This document shows, piece by piece, positions 52,809 through 61,687 of a stretch of 64,000 nt of DNA. Every line of letters begins with the position of its first letter. Within the stretch, counting starts at the first letter, position 1. Under the pieces are notes generated by a model. The model made no database searches. It was given only the letters and a program-made list of their open reading frames with translations, and was not told the origin of the DNA. This stretch comes from an uncultured Eubacteriales bacterium (GTDB lineage: Bacteria > Bacillota > Clostridia > Christensenellales > Aristaeellaceae), in the NCBI GenBank assembly GCA_900542395.1, contig UQNM01000001.1, forward strand, positions 1 through 64,000. The letters run 5' to 3'. Position numbers and translations under genes: made by a program.

Positions 52809-54485
52809 TCAATCGCCGTGCAGGGCGAAGAGCGCCGCGCCGAGCGCGCCGCAGAGATCCGGGTTTTCGCTGATGAAGAGCTTTGCACCCAGCTTCTCCT
52901 CCAGCGCCTGCACAACGCCCCGGTTCCGCGCGACGCCGCCGGTCATCATATAGGGCGGCTGTCCCTTGGCGCGCGCGGCCATGGCGGCCGTTTTCCCGGC
53001 GATGGATTGGTTCAGCCCGTGGATGATGTCGCTGTCCGTGTGGTTGTCGGCGATCAGCGAAATCACCTCCGATTCGGCGAACACCGTGCACATGCTGGAA
53101 ATGGTCAGCTCCTTTTCCCACGTCAGGCCGCGTCGGCTCATCTCCTCCATATCCAGTTCGAGCGTGCGCGCCATCATTTCCAGAAACCGCCCCGTTCCGG
53201 CGGCGCATTTGTCGTTCATCATAAAGCCGGAGACATGGCCGGTTTCGTCGAGGTTGATGACCTTGCTATCCTGCCCGCCGATGTCGATGATGGTGCGGAC
53301 GGCGGGGTTCAGCGCGTGCGCGCCGCGCGCGTGGCAGGTGATTTCGGTTTTGGTTCGCGTGGCGAAGGGGATGTTGTTTCGGCCGTAGCCCGTCGCGACG
53401 ATGGCGGAAAGGGCGTCCGGCTCGATGTGCAGCGTCCGGCAGACGGTTTCAAGCGCCGCCTGCGCGCCGACGTGCGCGCGCGGGCCGGTTCGGACGATGG
53501 CGAAGGCGAGCATGGCTTCGTTTTCATCCAGCACGACCATGTTCGTCGTCGTCGAGCCGCTGTCGATGCCCGCGAAGTATTTTTTCCGCGCCGCTTTTTC
53601 GGCGGCGGGCGGCTGGTTGCCCGCCTCACCGTCCGGCGCAGTCAGGCCGAGGCGCTCGCGGAAGGCCTCCAGCCGCGTGGAAAGCTGACCCGGCGCGGTC
53701 AGCGTGTAATCCGATTCGATTTTCAGCAGCGCAGCGGCGCTTTTCGCCTTCAGATCGGCGTATTCAAAGCCGTAATAATCGCAGAATTTGACCGTGTTAT
53801 AGATGATGCCGCGGATGTTCTCGTTTTCATACAGCGCGCGGCGCGACGCGATATCCGTCATGCGCATGCAGGGCGTTTGGCGAAGGAGCGCGCCTGCGTA
53901 CCAATCCATCAGCGCCTCGAAGGAGAAGCCGGCGGCTTCCTCCGGCGGGTCTTCCAGCGTCCGCAGGCCGCTGCATGTCAGGTTTTCCACCGGGATGGGG
54001 AATGCGCAGCGAATCTGGCCGAGGAGCTGGGGGCTGACGCGCGCGCCGAGCACCGCGATAAACGGCTCGCGCGGCGGATGCGCGCTCGAGTGATTCCGGC
54101 AGGCGGCGAAGAACGCCTCTTTGGAAAACGCCCTGCCCGTGTACGCGCCGTAAGCGTCGGCGAAGCGGATCAGCTCCCGCGTCAGGCGCGCGCGGGCGCA
54201 GGCCGCGTCGTCGTGCGGCAAATCGAATTGAAAGAGAAAGCGCTGCCTGCCCGCGTCCTGCAGCACGTCGCAGATTCGCCGCGTCGCGTCGCAGCAATCC
54301 GTCAGCACCAGCTCGTCCGTGTCGAGCGCCTGCGTCAGCAGCGCCTTGGCGTGGCAGCAGACGTTGGCGTGGGTCATCGTTTCCGCGCGGGAAAAATCCG
54401 CCGTCTCCGCGTCGAGCAGCAGCGCCTCTTCGCCGTAGGCCGCGACCAGCTCCACCGGCGCGTATTTGCAGCTATACCCGATCAT
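52809..54485 (-). CDS. 2-hydroxyacyl-CoA dehydratase-like/activase fusion protein
   Basis: A 558-residue protein. Residues about 1-280 resemble an HgdB-type dehydratase subunit (MIGYSCKYAPVELVAAYG, TDCCDATRR, DYYGFEYADLK). Residues about 300-558 form a BadF/HgdC-type ATP-dependent activase: GIDSGSTTTNMVVLD, GYGRNNIPFA, DIGGQDSKVI, MNDKCAAGTGRFLE and GGVARNRGVV. The Cys of NDKCAAGTG is a ligand of the 4Fe-4S cluster shared by the activase dimer. It overlaps the upstream HgdB-like gene by four bases. The fusion order is unusual. Confidence 0.85.
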   Translation of the reverse strand: MIGYSCKYAPVELVAAYGEEALLLDAETADFSRAETMTHANVCCHAKALLTQALDTDELVLTDCCDATRRICDVLQDAGRQRFLFQFDLPHDDAACARARLTRELIRFADAYGAYTGRAFSKEAFFAACRNHSSAHPPREPFIAVLGARVSPQLLGQIRCAFPIPVENLTCSGLRTLEDPPEEAAGFSFEALMDWYAGALLRQTPCMRMTDIASRRALYENENIRGIIYNTVKFCDYYGFEYADLKAKSAAALLKIESDYTLTAPGQLSTRLEAFRERLGLTAPDGEAGNQPPAAEKAARKKYFAGIDSGSTTTNMVVLDENEAMLAFAIVRTGPRAHVGAQAALETVCRTLHIEPDALSAIVATGYGRNNIPFATRTKTEITCHARGAHALNPAVRTIIDIGGQDSKVINLDETGHVSGFMMNDKCAAGTGRFLEMMARTLELDMEEMSRRGLTWEKELTISSMCTVFAESEVISLIADNHTDSDIIHGLNQSIAGKTAAMAARAKGQPPYMMTGGVARNRGVVQALEEKLGAKLFISENPDLCGALGAALFALHGD

Positions 54486-55762
54486 GCGTCCATCCCCTCC
54501 AGTTGTTCCAGAAACGCGCCGACGCGCGTGACCATCTGCCCGTCCGCGACGTTTCGGCTGTCGCAGCCGTCGCCGTCGAGCACCAGCGTCGGCAGACCGG
54601 CTTCCTCCAGCCTGCGCTTGGCGAGTGTGGACAGCCCCATCGTCTGCTTGCAGCCCCAGTGGCAGAAGAGGATCACGCCGTCCGCGTTCAGCTTTTTTGC
54701 CCACGCGATCGCGTTGTCGATGCGCCGCGCGGCGCTTCCGCCGTTCACGTTGGCGAGCAGCCGCCGCGCCATGCTTTCAAACGGCTTTTCCGGGTCGAGC
54801 GCCGTGAGCGAATCGAAGGTGAGGTCGCAGCCGACCAGCTCGCATCGGTTTTCCGTTTCGAGCATCCGGATCATGGAATCCTGCCAGTTGGGCAGGGTGT
54901 GGATGAAGAAGATGCGCTTGCGGCGCGTCGTCTCCCGCCGGGGCGCGCGTCTGGCGGTTTCAATCAATTCGCGGACGTAGTTTTCGCCGTCCGCGTGGCC
55001 GAGAAGGCAGTGCGTCGCAATCAGGCTGCACAGTTCGCCCGTCATCGTCGTGTCCTGCGTGACCTCCGCGCGCAGGGCGGCATATTCGCGCATCAGCTTT
55101 AGCGTGCGGTCGGCGCAGGCCATCGACTTGCGCAGCTTCGCCTCGTCGAGCTTTCGCCCGGTCAGGGCTTCCAGTCTGCGCGTCATGCCGCGAAGCTGGT
55201 CGGCGACATAGGCCACGGCGTCGTCGTCCGCGCGGCCGGGCACGTCGATGATCGTCAGCGGCGCGGGATAAAGCGCGGCCAGCCGCCGGAAGGAGAGCTG
55301 GTTCGCGTCGCAGGCGAGCGTCGTTCCGGCGATCATCAGCGGCTTGGGCAGCACGCCGGTTTCCGCCATGCCGAGCATCGTCTTGTGATAGGAGCAGAAG
55401 CTCTCCGGGATGCCGGAGACCTCCGCGCGCTCGGCGAAGACATGCTGGCAGGCTGTGCAGGCGACGTAGACGGAAAGCCCCTCCGGGAACATCGGCGTGA
55501 GCCCCATCGCGTGCAGCATTTCGCACGGCATGAAGATATTGACGCATACGGCGCGCTCGGGATGGCGAAGGCCGCACACAAGGGAGCGGGCGACCGCGCC
55601 GTTCATCCGCGCGTAGGCGGATTTGGCGTCCGTCAGCCTTTGGCATTTTCCGGAAAAGCGCACCCACGAATAGGCTGCCGTCAGCATCCGGCGCGCGCGG
55701 CGGGGATGGGGCGCGACCTGAGCGGAAATCATGCGTCCGAGGGTTTCGATATAGCTTTGCAT
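54482..55762 (-). CDS. 2-hydroxyacyl-CoA dehydratase D-type (HgdB/double-cubane) family protein
   Basis: A 426-residue HgdB/BcrB-like protein. Conserved Cys positions appear in VNIFMPCEMLHAMG, SFCSYHK, FCHWGCKQ and DGDGCDSRN, as expected for iron-sulfur-binding members of this family. Stand-alone HgdB-like proteins paired with an activase include double-cubane cluster proteins that reduce small molecules. A GTG at 55768 is an alternative start. It is the first gene of the two-gene operon with promoter 55795-55823. Confidence 0.85.
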   Translation of the reverse strand: MQSYIETLGRMISAQVAPHPRRARRMLTAAYSWVRFSGKCQRLTDAKSAYARMNGAVARSLVCGLRHPERAVCVNIFMPCEMLHAMGLTPMFPEGLSVYVACTACQHVFAERAEVSGIPESFCSYHKTMLGMAETGVLPKPLMIAGTTLACDANQLSFRRLAALYPAPLTIIDVPGRADDDAVAYVADQLRGMTRRLEALTGRKLDEAKLRKSMACADRTLKLMREYAALRAEVTQDTTMTGELCSLIATHCLLGHADGENYVRELIETARRAPRRETTRRKRIFFIHTLPNWQDSMIRMLETENRCELVGCDLTFDSLTALDPEKPFESMARRLLANVNGGSAARRIDNAIAWAKKLNADGVILFCHWGCKQTMGLSTLAKRRLEEAGLPTLVLDGDGCDSRNVADGQMVTRVGAFLEQLEGMDA

Positions 55763-55794
55763 ACACACACCCGTTTCAGCAGAATAACGAAACC

Positions 55795-55823
55795 ATTATA
55801 AATTCTGTCCCCCGGCGCGTCAA
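55795..55823 (-). promoter_or_regulatory. Promoter of the dehydratase/activase operon
   Basis: On the minus strand, TTGACG (55823-55818), a 17-base spacer and TATAAT (55800-55795). Confidence 0.85.
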
Positions 55824-55841
55824 GGCGGCAGGATTGGCCGC

Positions 55842-55870
55842 TTTTCATTCGTCTATTCTTTTGATATAAT
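55842..55870 (+). promoter_or_regulatory. Possible rightward promoter for the MBL lipoprotein gene
   Basis: TTTTCA at 55842-55847 and TATAAT at 55865-55870 are 17 bases apart. A family B repeat lies between it and the coding start. Confidence 0.5.
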
Positions 55871-55900
55871 AGCAAAACGGAAGAAATGATCCGAAGCTCT

Positions 55901-56024
55901 CAGACTGTAGACAAAAAGCTATTCTCCCCCCGAAGGGGGGAGAATAGCCCTTTCCGCAAATGAAAGAATCGCTGAATTTCTTGATTTTGCGATTCAAGCC
56001 AAGTTTGCTTATGTCAGCAAGCTG
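55901..56024. repeat. Interspersed repeat, family B copy 2
   Basis: Near-identical to 7686-7810: CAGACTGTAGACAAAAAGC, hairpin CTCCCCCCGAAGGGGGGAG, CCCTTTCCGCAAATGAAAG, then a shared AT-rich tail. It lies in the 5' untranslated region of the MBL lipoprotein gene if the promoter at 55842 is used. Confidence 0.85.
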
Positions 56025-56083
56025 ACTGAGTGCGTTCAACGGCAAAAACAATCCTCAAAAAAAGAAAAGGGAGAGGGACTGTG

Positions 56084-56920
56084 ATGAAAAGGATTTTAGC
56101 ATGCGTCGCGGCGCTGGCGACGGGCTGCATCATGGCGCTGACGGGCTGCGCCGCGCGGGCGCAGGGCGTGACGGTGACGTTTTACGACATGGGCAAGGCC
56201 GACGCGGCGCTGATTACGGCGGAGGACGGCTCGCGCATCCTGATCGACGCGGGCACGAACAAGGGCGGCAAGAAGCTGGCCGAGCGCTTCGCCGAAGAAG
56301 GGATTGAGCGGATCGACGCGATGATTATCACCCATTTTGACAAGGATCACGTCGGCGGCGCGGATAAGATTCTGGAAAGCGTTTCCGTCGCGCGGGTGAT
56401 TCTGCCGCAATACGAAAAAGAGAGCAAGCAGTACGCGCAGTTCATGGAGGCGCTGGAGCAGAGCGCCCAAACCGAGCGGGAGATTCTGCCCGCGGGGGGC
56501 GAATGGTCGGCGGAATTCGGCCAGACGCGGCTTCGCGTGACCGCCGCCGAGCGGACGGATTACGGCGCGGACGAGGAAAATGATTTTTCGCTCGCGACCT
56601 ACGTGACCTACGGCGAAACGAAATTCCTGTTTCCCGGCGACGCGGAGGACGCGCGGCAGACGGAGCTCCTGCGCGCGGGGGATATCGACTGCGATGTGCT
56701 GAAGGTGCCGTATCACGGGCGGCTGGTGGATGCGAGCGCGGCGTTTTTGGCGGCCTGTTCGCCGAAAATCGCGTTTATTCCCGACAGCGACGAGGAAGCG
56801 GCCAGCCCGATGGTCGTGGCGATTTTGAAAGAGCTGGGGACGGATGTGCACAGCGGCCGGGATGGGGATCTGGTTGTGGTTTCGGATGGAAAAGACGTTT
56901 TTGTGAAGCCCAATAATTGA
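56084..56920 (+). CDS. MBL-fold lipoprotein related to the ComEC beta-lactamase-like domain
   Basis: A 278-residue predicted lipoprotein with lipobox MALTGC and Cys at about 21. The mature domain has FYDMGKADAALITAEDG, LIDAGTNKGGKK, and the metal motif THFDKDHVGG, then FLFPGDAED and LKVPYHG. These match the ComEC/Rec2-type MBL domain. It may be an extracytoplasmic hydrolase or nuclease; no competence genes are adjacent. ATG 56084 is preferred over the adjacent GTG. A family C composite repeat follows. Confidence 0.85.
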   Translation: MKRILACVAALATGCIMALTGCAARAQGVTVTFYDMGKADAALITAEDGSRILIDAGTNKGGKKLAERFAEEGIERIDAMIITHFDKDHVGGADKILESVSVARVILPQYEKESKQYAQFMEALEQSAQTEREILPAGGEWSAEFGQTRLRVTAAERTDYGADEENDFSLATYVTYGETKFLFPGDAEDARQTELLRAGDIDCDVLKVPYHGRLVDASAAFLAACSPKIAFIPDSDEEAASPMVVAILKELGTDVHSGRDGDLVVVSDGKDVFVKPNN

Positions 56921-56947
56921 GTAAAAAGAAAATTCTGAAAAAAACGC

Positions 56948-57133
56948 GGGCGCGCAATGCGCGCCCCTACGGGTACGGCGCAACTGATTGCTTAGGTGGA
57001 AAATAACCTGCATAAAGGAGCTCCCTCCTTGAGGGCGTGGAGCTTGTCGCCCGCTGTGCGGGAGGCAGGCAAGCGGAACGCCGAAGGTCTGGCACGGCGT
57101 AGCCGTGACTGAGGGAGTCAGGTGGGCGCGCAT
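56948..57133. repeat. Composite interspersed repeat, family C copy 4
   Basis: It starts GGGCGCGCAATGCGCGCC (56948-56965) and ends with a shortened GGGCGCGCAT (57124-57133). The interior is the reverse of the 43459-43600 element: CCTACGGGTACGG, GCAACTGATTGCTTAGG, AGGAGCTCCCTCCTTGAGG, then GGCACGGCGTAGCCGTGAC and TGAGGGAGTCAGG. It fills the gap before the ThrE-like genes. Confidence 0.87.
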
Positions 57134-57146
57134 AAAGAGGAATCGT

Positions 57147-57905
57147 ATGAAGACAGACGAACAAAAGCTGAATATTGTCGGCGCGGCGGCGCAGCTCCTG
57201 CTGGAAAACGGCAGCGAAACCTACCGCGTGGAGGAAACGGCGCGGCGCATGGCAAGGGGCTTCGGCATGGAGCAGGTCAACATCGCGGCGTTCCCGACGT
57301 CGGTTTTTCTGGAGGCGGACGGGCGCGCGTGCGTGCGGCGCATCAGCCGCCGCGGCACGAACAGCCGGCGCATTGCGATGGTCAACGAAATCTCCCGCGA
57401 GGTGGAGCACGGCAAGCTCAACGCCGAGCAGGCCGAGCGCGCGCTGGAACGGGCGCGCAGCACGCCCGGCTTTTCGCAGCGCGTCCTGATTCCCGCCTAC
57501 GCGCTGGCGGCGGCCAGCTTCTGCCTGCTCTTCGGCGGCGACGCGGCGACGTTCGGCGTGACGTTCGCCATCGGCGTCATCGTGCAGGCGGTTCAGCCGT
57601 GGTTTGCGCATATCCAGATGGGCGTGCTGCTGGGCAACTTCGTCGGCGGCTGGCTGACGGCGGTGCTGGCGCAGATGCTGCAAATCGCGCTGCCGGTGTA
57701 CAACGTCAACGCGGCGATCATCGGCGGCATCATGCCGCTGCTCTCCGGGCTGGCGATGACCACCGCCGTGCGGGATACCGTGTACGGCGATCTCGTTTCC
57801 GGCATGGCGCGCGCGCTGGAGGCCATGCTGCTGGCGACCGCCGTGGCCATCGGGGTGTACACCGGCCTCAAAATGGCCGCGATGATGGGAGGGATCGCCC
57901 TGTGA
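57147..57905 (+). CDS. Threonine/serine exporter, N-terminal (DUF1212) half
   Basis: A 252-residue membrane protein. The N-terminal cytoplasmic part (VGAAAQLLLENGSETYRVEETARRMARGFG, FPTSVFLEADG) and about five C-terminal helices define the ThrE/DUF1212 half. In Clostridia the exporter is split in two subunits. ATG 57147 follows AGAGG; the start codons upstream lie in the repeat. It shares TGATG with the next gene. Confidence 0.9.
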   Translation: MKTDEQKLNIVGAAAQLLLENGSETYRVEETARRMARGFGMEQVNIAAFPTSVFLEADGRACVRRISRRGTNSRRIAMVNEISREVEHGKLNAEQAERALERARSTPGFSQRVLIPAYALAAASFCLLFGGDAATFGVTFAIGVIVQAVQPWFAHIQMGVLLGNFVGGWLTAVLAQMLQIALPVYNVNAAIIGGIMPLLSGLAMTTAVRDTVYGDLVSGMARALEAMLLATAVAIGVYTGLKMAAMMGGIAL

Positions 57906-58369
57906 TGCGCACCATCATCGTCGCGGCGCTCGGCGCGTTCGGCGGCACGCTGGGCTACGCCTACATCCTCAACGCGCCGAAAAACACGATTCTGCCCGCG
58001 TCCTTCATCGGGCTGGCGGGCTACATGGCCTATGTGCTGCTGGGCATGGCGGGCTTTGGCACGATGTCCGCGTATTTTCTCTCCACGGTGCTCGTCTCGG
58101 TGGTCTGCGAGCTGCTGGCCCGCAAAATGCGCACGCCCGCCACGATCCTCCTGCTCAGCGCGCTGGTGCCCCTCGTGCCGGGATATAACTTCTATCTGGC
58201 GATGCTCGCGCTGGTGGAAAACCGCGGCGCGGCCGCCGCGCGGGAGGGCATGGTCGCCGTGCAGATCGTCGCGGCCATCGCCGTCGGCGCGGCGGTGACG
58301 TCCGTGATCTTCCGCGCGCTGGCGCAGCGGGGAAAAAGGGAGGCGAACTCCCCAAAGGACGCGGCCTGA
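57905..58369 (+). CDS. Threonine/serine exporter, C-terminal (DUF3815) half
   Basis: A 154-residue membrane protein of four or five helices (IIVAALGAFGGTLGYAYIL, FIGLAGYMAYVLLGMAG, ILLLSALVPLVPGYNFYLAMLAL). LVPGYNFY is the conserved P-G motif of the ThrE C-terminal half. It is translationally coupled to the N-terminal half and probably forms a complex with it to export small amino acids. Confidence 0.88.
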   Translation: MRTIIVAALGAFGGTLGYAYILNAPKNTILPASFIGLAGYMAYVLLGMAGFGTMSAYFLSTVLVSVVCELLARKMRTPATILLLSALVPLVPGYNFYLAMLALVENRGAAAAREGMVAVQIVAAIAVGAAVTSVIFRALAQRGKREANSPKDAA

Positions 58370-58493
58370 AATCGGCAAACCGCAAAATCCTGATGGATTC
58401 GCCGGGAAGCGGCAGGAATACGGCGGCGCGGCGAAGAATAGAAAATAAGTTACCCTTTTTACGGTTTAATATTTTTGGAAGCGGAGAGATTTT

Positions 58494-61400
58494 GTGGCTG
58501 AAGGTATGGAGATCATCCGGCGCATCACGCCGGAGGAGGAATACAACGCGGGGCTTGTGATTTTCCGTCAGGGAGGCGTGCATCCCCTCGAGGATGAAAA
58601 CGGTTTTCTGCGCTACGCGGTCGATGGCGACCCGAGGCGCATCGTGCGCGTGGGCGCGACGACCAAGCTGAGCGGGCGCTGCTCGTGCGATTTTTTCGGC
58701 AACGTGCATAAGCCGTGCCGCCATCTGGCCGCGGCGATGATGCAGGCCATTTCCACCGGCGCGATCGAGGAAATGCGCCGCCGCCGCGCGCGGGAGAACG
58801 CGGGCGCGCTGATGGGCACGCTGCAAAGCGCCCTGCCGATGGAAACGCCGCTGGAAATGGAGATCACGCTGCGGCTGCTGGGCGAAAGGGAGCCGGTGCG
58901 CGTCTCCCTGCGCGTCGGGCAGGAGCGGATGTACGTCGTCAAATCCATGGCGCAGTTCCTGCGCGGTTTGCAGGAAAAGACGGCCATCGCCTTCGGCAAG
59001 GGCTTCGTGCTCGAGCCGGAGTGGATGGGCTTCACCGGCGTGGACGCGAAGATCATCAAGCTCCTGCAGGACGCGGCCTACGTCTGCCAGCTGGAAGGCA
59101 AGCTCGTGCAGACCGGATTGGACGCGAAATACCTGACCGTGGCGGATCGCTTCGTGCCCCGGCTGATGCAGCTCCTGATGGCGCGCCCGTTCAAAATCTC
59201 CTTCGGCGAGGAGGTCGTCAGCGTGCCGAGCGTGTTCGACGGGCAGGTTGAGCTGCTCTTCGGCGTGTTCGCCAGCGGACGCGAGCTGGAGGTGCGCGCG
59301 CAGATGCCCAAGAGCCTGCGCATGCTGGACAGCGAATGTACCTACGTCTATTGCGAGGGCGACGTGCTCCGCCTGCCGGAGGCGCAGCGGGGCATTGTCC
59401 GCGTGCTGCTCTCCGCGCAGGCCGGGCCGGGCGCGCCCGCCGCGTTCCGCTTTGACGCGCAGCAGAGCACCCGCGTGATCTCCGACCTGCTGCCCGCGCT
59501 GGAGCGCGCCGGAACGGTGACGCTCGACGGCGCGCTGGCCGAGCGCATCATCCGCCGCGAGCTGAAGGTGCGCGCGTATTTCGACCGGGAGAACAATCTG
59601 GTGCTCTGCCGCGTCGCGTTCCTCTACGGCGACACGGAGATCGACCCCTTTGCGCCGCAGGCCGCGCCGGTGGAGGGCGACGAGCGCATCATGCTGCTGC
59701 GCGACGCGGCGGCCGAGCGCCGCGCGCTCGATCTGCTGGCGGCCTTCGGCTTCCGTATGCAGAAGGGGCGCGTCATCCTCGGCGGGCAGGAGCCGATTTA
59801 CCGTTTCCTGACCGAGGGCATCTATCGGATGCAGGAAAACGCGGAGGTCTACTGCTCCGACGAGTTCCGGAAGATGACCCCGCGCAAGCCGCACTTCGTC
59901 GGCACCCTGCGCATGCAGGACGGCGCGCTGCGGCTGGAGATGACCGAAAACGGCGAGCCCGCGCCGGAGGTCGTCGATATTCTGCGCGCGCTGCGCGACC
60001 GCAAGAAGTATTTCCGCCTCAAGGACGGCTCGTTCCTCGACCTTTCGGAGATGGACGAGTGGCGCGAGATGGCGGAAGCCGCCGTCGGCAGCGAGACGGG
60101 CGAGCCGGAGGACGAGGAAAGGAACGCGCGCGGCGTGATGGAAATCGCCACCTACCGCGCGGCGTACATGACCAGCCTGCTGGAGAGCGGCGGCATTCCC
60201 GTCAAGGTTGAGGACAGCGTGAAGAACATGGTCGGCAGCCTGCAGGACGACGGCGAGCCCTGCCCCGCGCCGCTGGATCAGCTCCTGCGCCCGTATCAGA
60301 TGCGCGGCTTCATGTGGATGCAGGCGCTCGACCGGCTGCACATGGGCGGTATTCTGGCCGACGATATGGGTCTGGGCAAGACGCTGCAGGTCATCACGCT
60401 GCTGCTGTGGGCAAAGCGCCGCGGCGACCAGAACGCGGCCTCCATCGTCGTTGCGCCGACGTCGCTGGTGTACAACTGGATGGCGGAAATCGCGAAATTC
60501 GCGCCCGAACTGCGGTGCGCGGCGGGCGAGGGCACGCAGGCTCAGCGCGCGCAGACGATTGCGCGGCTCAGCGGCGAAAACCGCGATGTGGACGTCTATC
60601 TGACGAGCTATCCGCTGATCCGCCGCGACATCGGCCTGCTCTCCAAGGTGCCGTTCCGCTTCGCGATTCTCGACGAGGCGCAGTATATCAAAAACGCGAT
60701 GAGCGTCGGCGCGGGCGCGGTCAAGCAGCTCAAGGCGCAGACGCGGCTGGCGCTGACCGGCACGCCGATGGAGAACCATCCGGGCGAGCTGTGGTCGATC
60801 TTCGATTTCGTGCTGCCGGGCTACCTCAATTCGTTCGCGCAGTTCATGCATCGCTTCGGCACGGGCGAGGAGGCCGACGTGCTGCGCAGCCGCATCCGGC
60901 CGTTCCTGCTGCGCCGCCTGAAGGGCGACGTGCTGCGCGAGCTGCCGGAGAAGGTGGAGATTACGCTCACGGCGGACATGACCGAGGAGCAGCGCCGCGT
61001 CTATCAGGCCAGCCTGCTGCGCCTGCGCCCGCAGGTCGAGGGCATGTTCAGCAGCAACAACCGGATCGAGATGCTGGCCGCCATCACCGAGCTGCGCCAG
61101 ATCTGCGGCCATCCGTCGCTGGTTCTGCCCAGCTACGCGGCCTCGAGCGGCAAGCTCGACCTGCTGCTGGACGTGCTGCCCGGCTCGCTGGAGGCGGGGC
61201 ACCGCGCGCTCATCTTCTCCCAGTTCACGCGCATGCTCAAAATTTTGCAGCGCAGGCTGGAGGCCGTCGGCATCTCCTGCATGTATCTGGACGGCGAAAC
61301 GCCGCCCAAGCGCCGCATCGAAATGGTGCAGCAATTCAACGCGGGCGAGGGTCAGGTGTTCCTGATTTCGCTCAAGGCGGGCGGCTCCGGCCTCAACCTC

Positions 61401-61655
61401 GTCGGCGCGGACACGGTGATCCACTTCGACCCGTGGTGGAACCCGGCGGCGGAGGATCAGGCGACCGACCGCGCGCACCGCATCGGCCAGAAGCACAAGG
61501 TCACGGTCATCCGCATGATTACGCGCGGCAGCATCGAGGAGCAGGTCGTCAAGCTCGGCGCGAGAAAGCGGGAGATGTTCGACCAGATGATTACCGCGGG
61601 CGAGGCCATGCCGACCCAGCTCACGCCGGAGGACATCCGCGCGCTGTTTGATTGA
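58494..61655 (+). CDS. SWIM-domain SNF2-family DNA helicase/ATPase
   Basis: A 1053-residue SF2 ATPase. A SWIM-type zinc motif is at about residues 62-80 (RCSCDFFGNVHKPCRHLAAAMM). An extended middle region follows, and then a SNF2 motor: ILADDMGLGKT (about 622), DEAQYIKN (about 726), LTGTPMEN, FLLRRLKGDVL, LIFSQFTRML, SLKAGGSGLNLVGAD and HRIGQ. Such bacterial HelZ/RapA-like proteins remodel nucleoprotein or transcription complexes. GTG 58494 follows GGAGAG. The large antisense ORF opposite is a shadow. Confidence 0.93.
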   Translation: MAEGMEIIRRITPEEEYNAGLVIFRQGGVHPLEDENGFLRYAVDGDPRRIVRVGATTKLSGRCSCDFFGNVHKPCRHLAAAMMQAISTGAIEEMRRRRARENAGALMGTLQSALPMETPLEMEITLRLLGEREPVRVSLRVGQERMYVVKSMAQFLRGLQEKTAIAFGKGFVLEPEWMGFTGVDAKIIKLLQDAAYVCQLEGKLVQTGLDAKYLTVADRFVPRLMQLLMARPFKISFGEEVVSVPSVFDGQVELLFGVFASGRELEVRAQMPKSLRMLDSECTYVYCEGDVLRLPEAQRGIVRVLLSAQAGPGAPAAFRFDAQQSTRVISDLLPALERAGTVTLDGALAERIIRRELKVRAYFDRENNLVLCRVAFLYGDTEIDPFAPQAAPVEGDERIMLLRDAAAERRALDLLAAFGFRMQKGRVILGGQEPIYRFLTEGIYRMQENAEVYCSDEFRKMTPRKPHFVGTLRMQDGALRLEMTENGEPAPEVVDILRALRDRKKYFRLKDGSFLDLSEMDEWREMAEAAVGSETGEPEDEERNARGVMEIATYRAAYMTSLLESGGIPVKVEDSVKNMVGSLQDDGEPCPAPLDQLLRPYQMRGFMWMQALDRLHMGGILADDMGLGKTLQVITLLLWAKRRGDQNAASIVVAPTSLVYNWMAEIAKFAPELRCAAGEGTQAQRAQTIARLSGENRDVDVYLTSYPLIRRDIGLLSKVPFRFAILDEAQYIKNAMSVGAGAVKQLKAQTRLALTGTPMENHPGELWSIFDFVLPGYLNSFAQFMHRFGTGEEADVLRSRIRPFLLRRLKGDVLRELPEKVEITLTADMTEEQRRVYQASLLRLRPQVEGMFSSNNRIEMLAAITELRQICGHPSLVLPSYAASSGKLDLLLDVLPGSLEAGHRALIFSQFTRMLKILQRRLEAVGISCMYLDGETPPKRRIEMVQQFNAGEGQVFLISLKAGGSGLNLVGADTVIHFDPWWNPAAEDQATDRAHRIGQKHKVTVIRMITRGSIEEQVVKLGARKREMFDQMITAGEAMPTQLTPEDIRALFD

Positions 61656-61681
61656 CGGAAGCGACACAAAGAGGGTATAAT
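61652..61681 (+). promoter_or_regulatory. Promoter of the HAD hydrolase gene, possibly leaderless
   Basis: TTGACG at 61652-61657, an 18-base spacer and TATAAT at 61676-61681. The start codon ATG is at 61688, seven bases past the -10, so transcription probably begins at or beside the A of ATG. Confidence 0.72.
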
Positions 61682-61687
61682 ACAGCC

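Noticed and set aside
52818..54980. 720-residue open frame antisense to the dehydratase/activase genes
   Set aside because: It spans two well-supported genes on the opposite strand and shows only shadow-type composition.
58155..61667. 1170-residue open frame antisense to the helicase gene
   Set aside because: It lies wholly opposite a clear SNF2 gene, has an Arg/Ala/His-rich composition typical of reversed GC-rich coding sequence, and lacks any recognisable motif or ribosome site.
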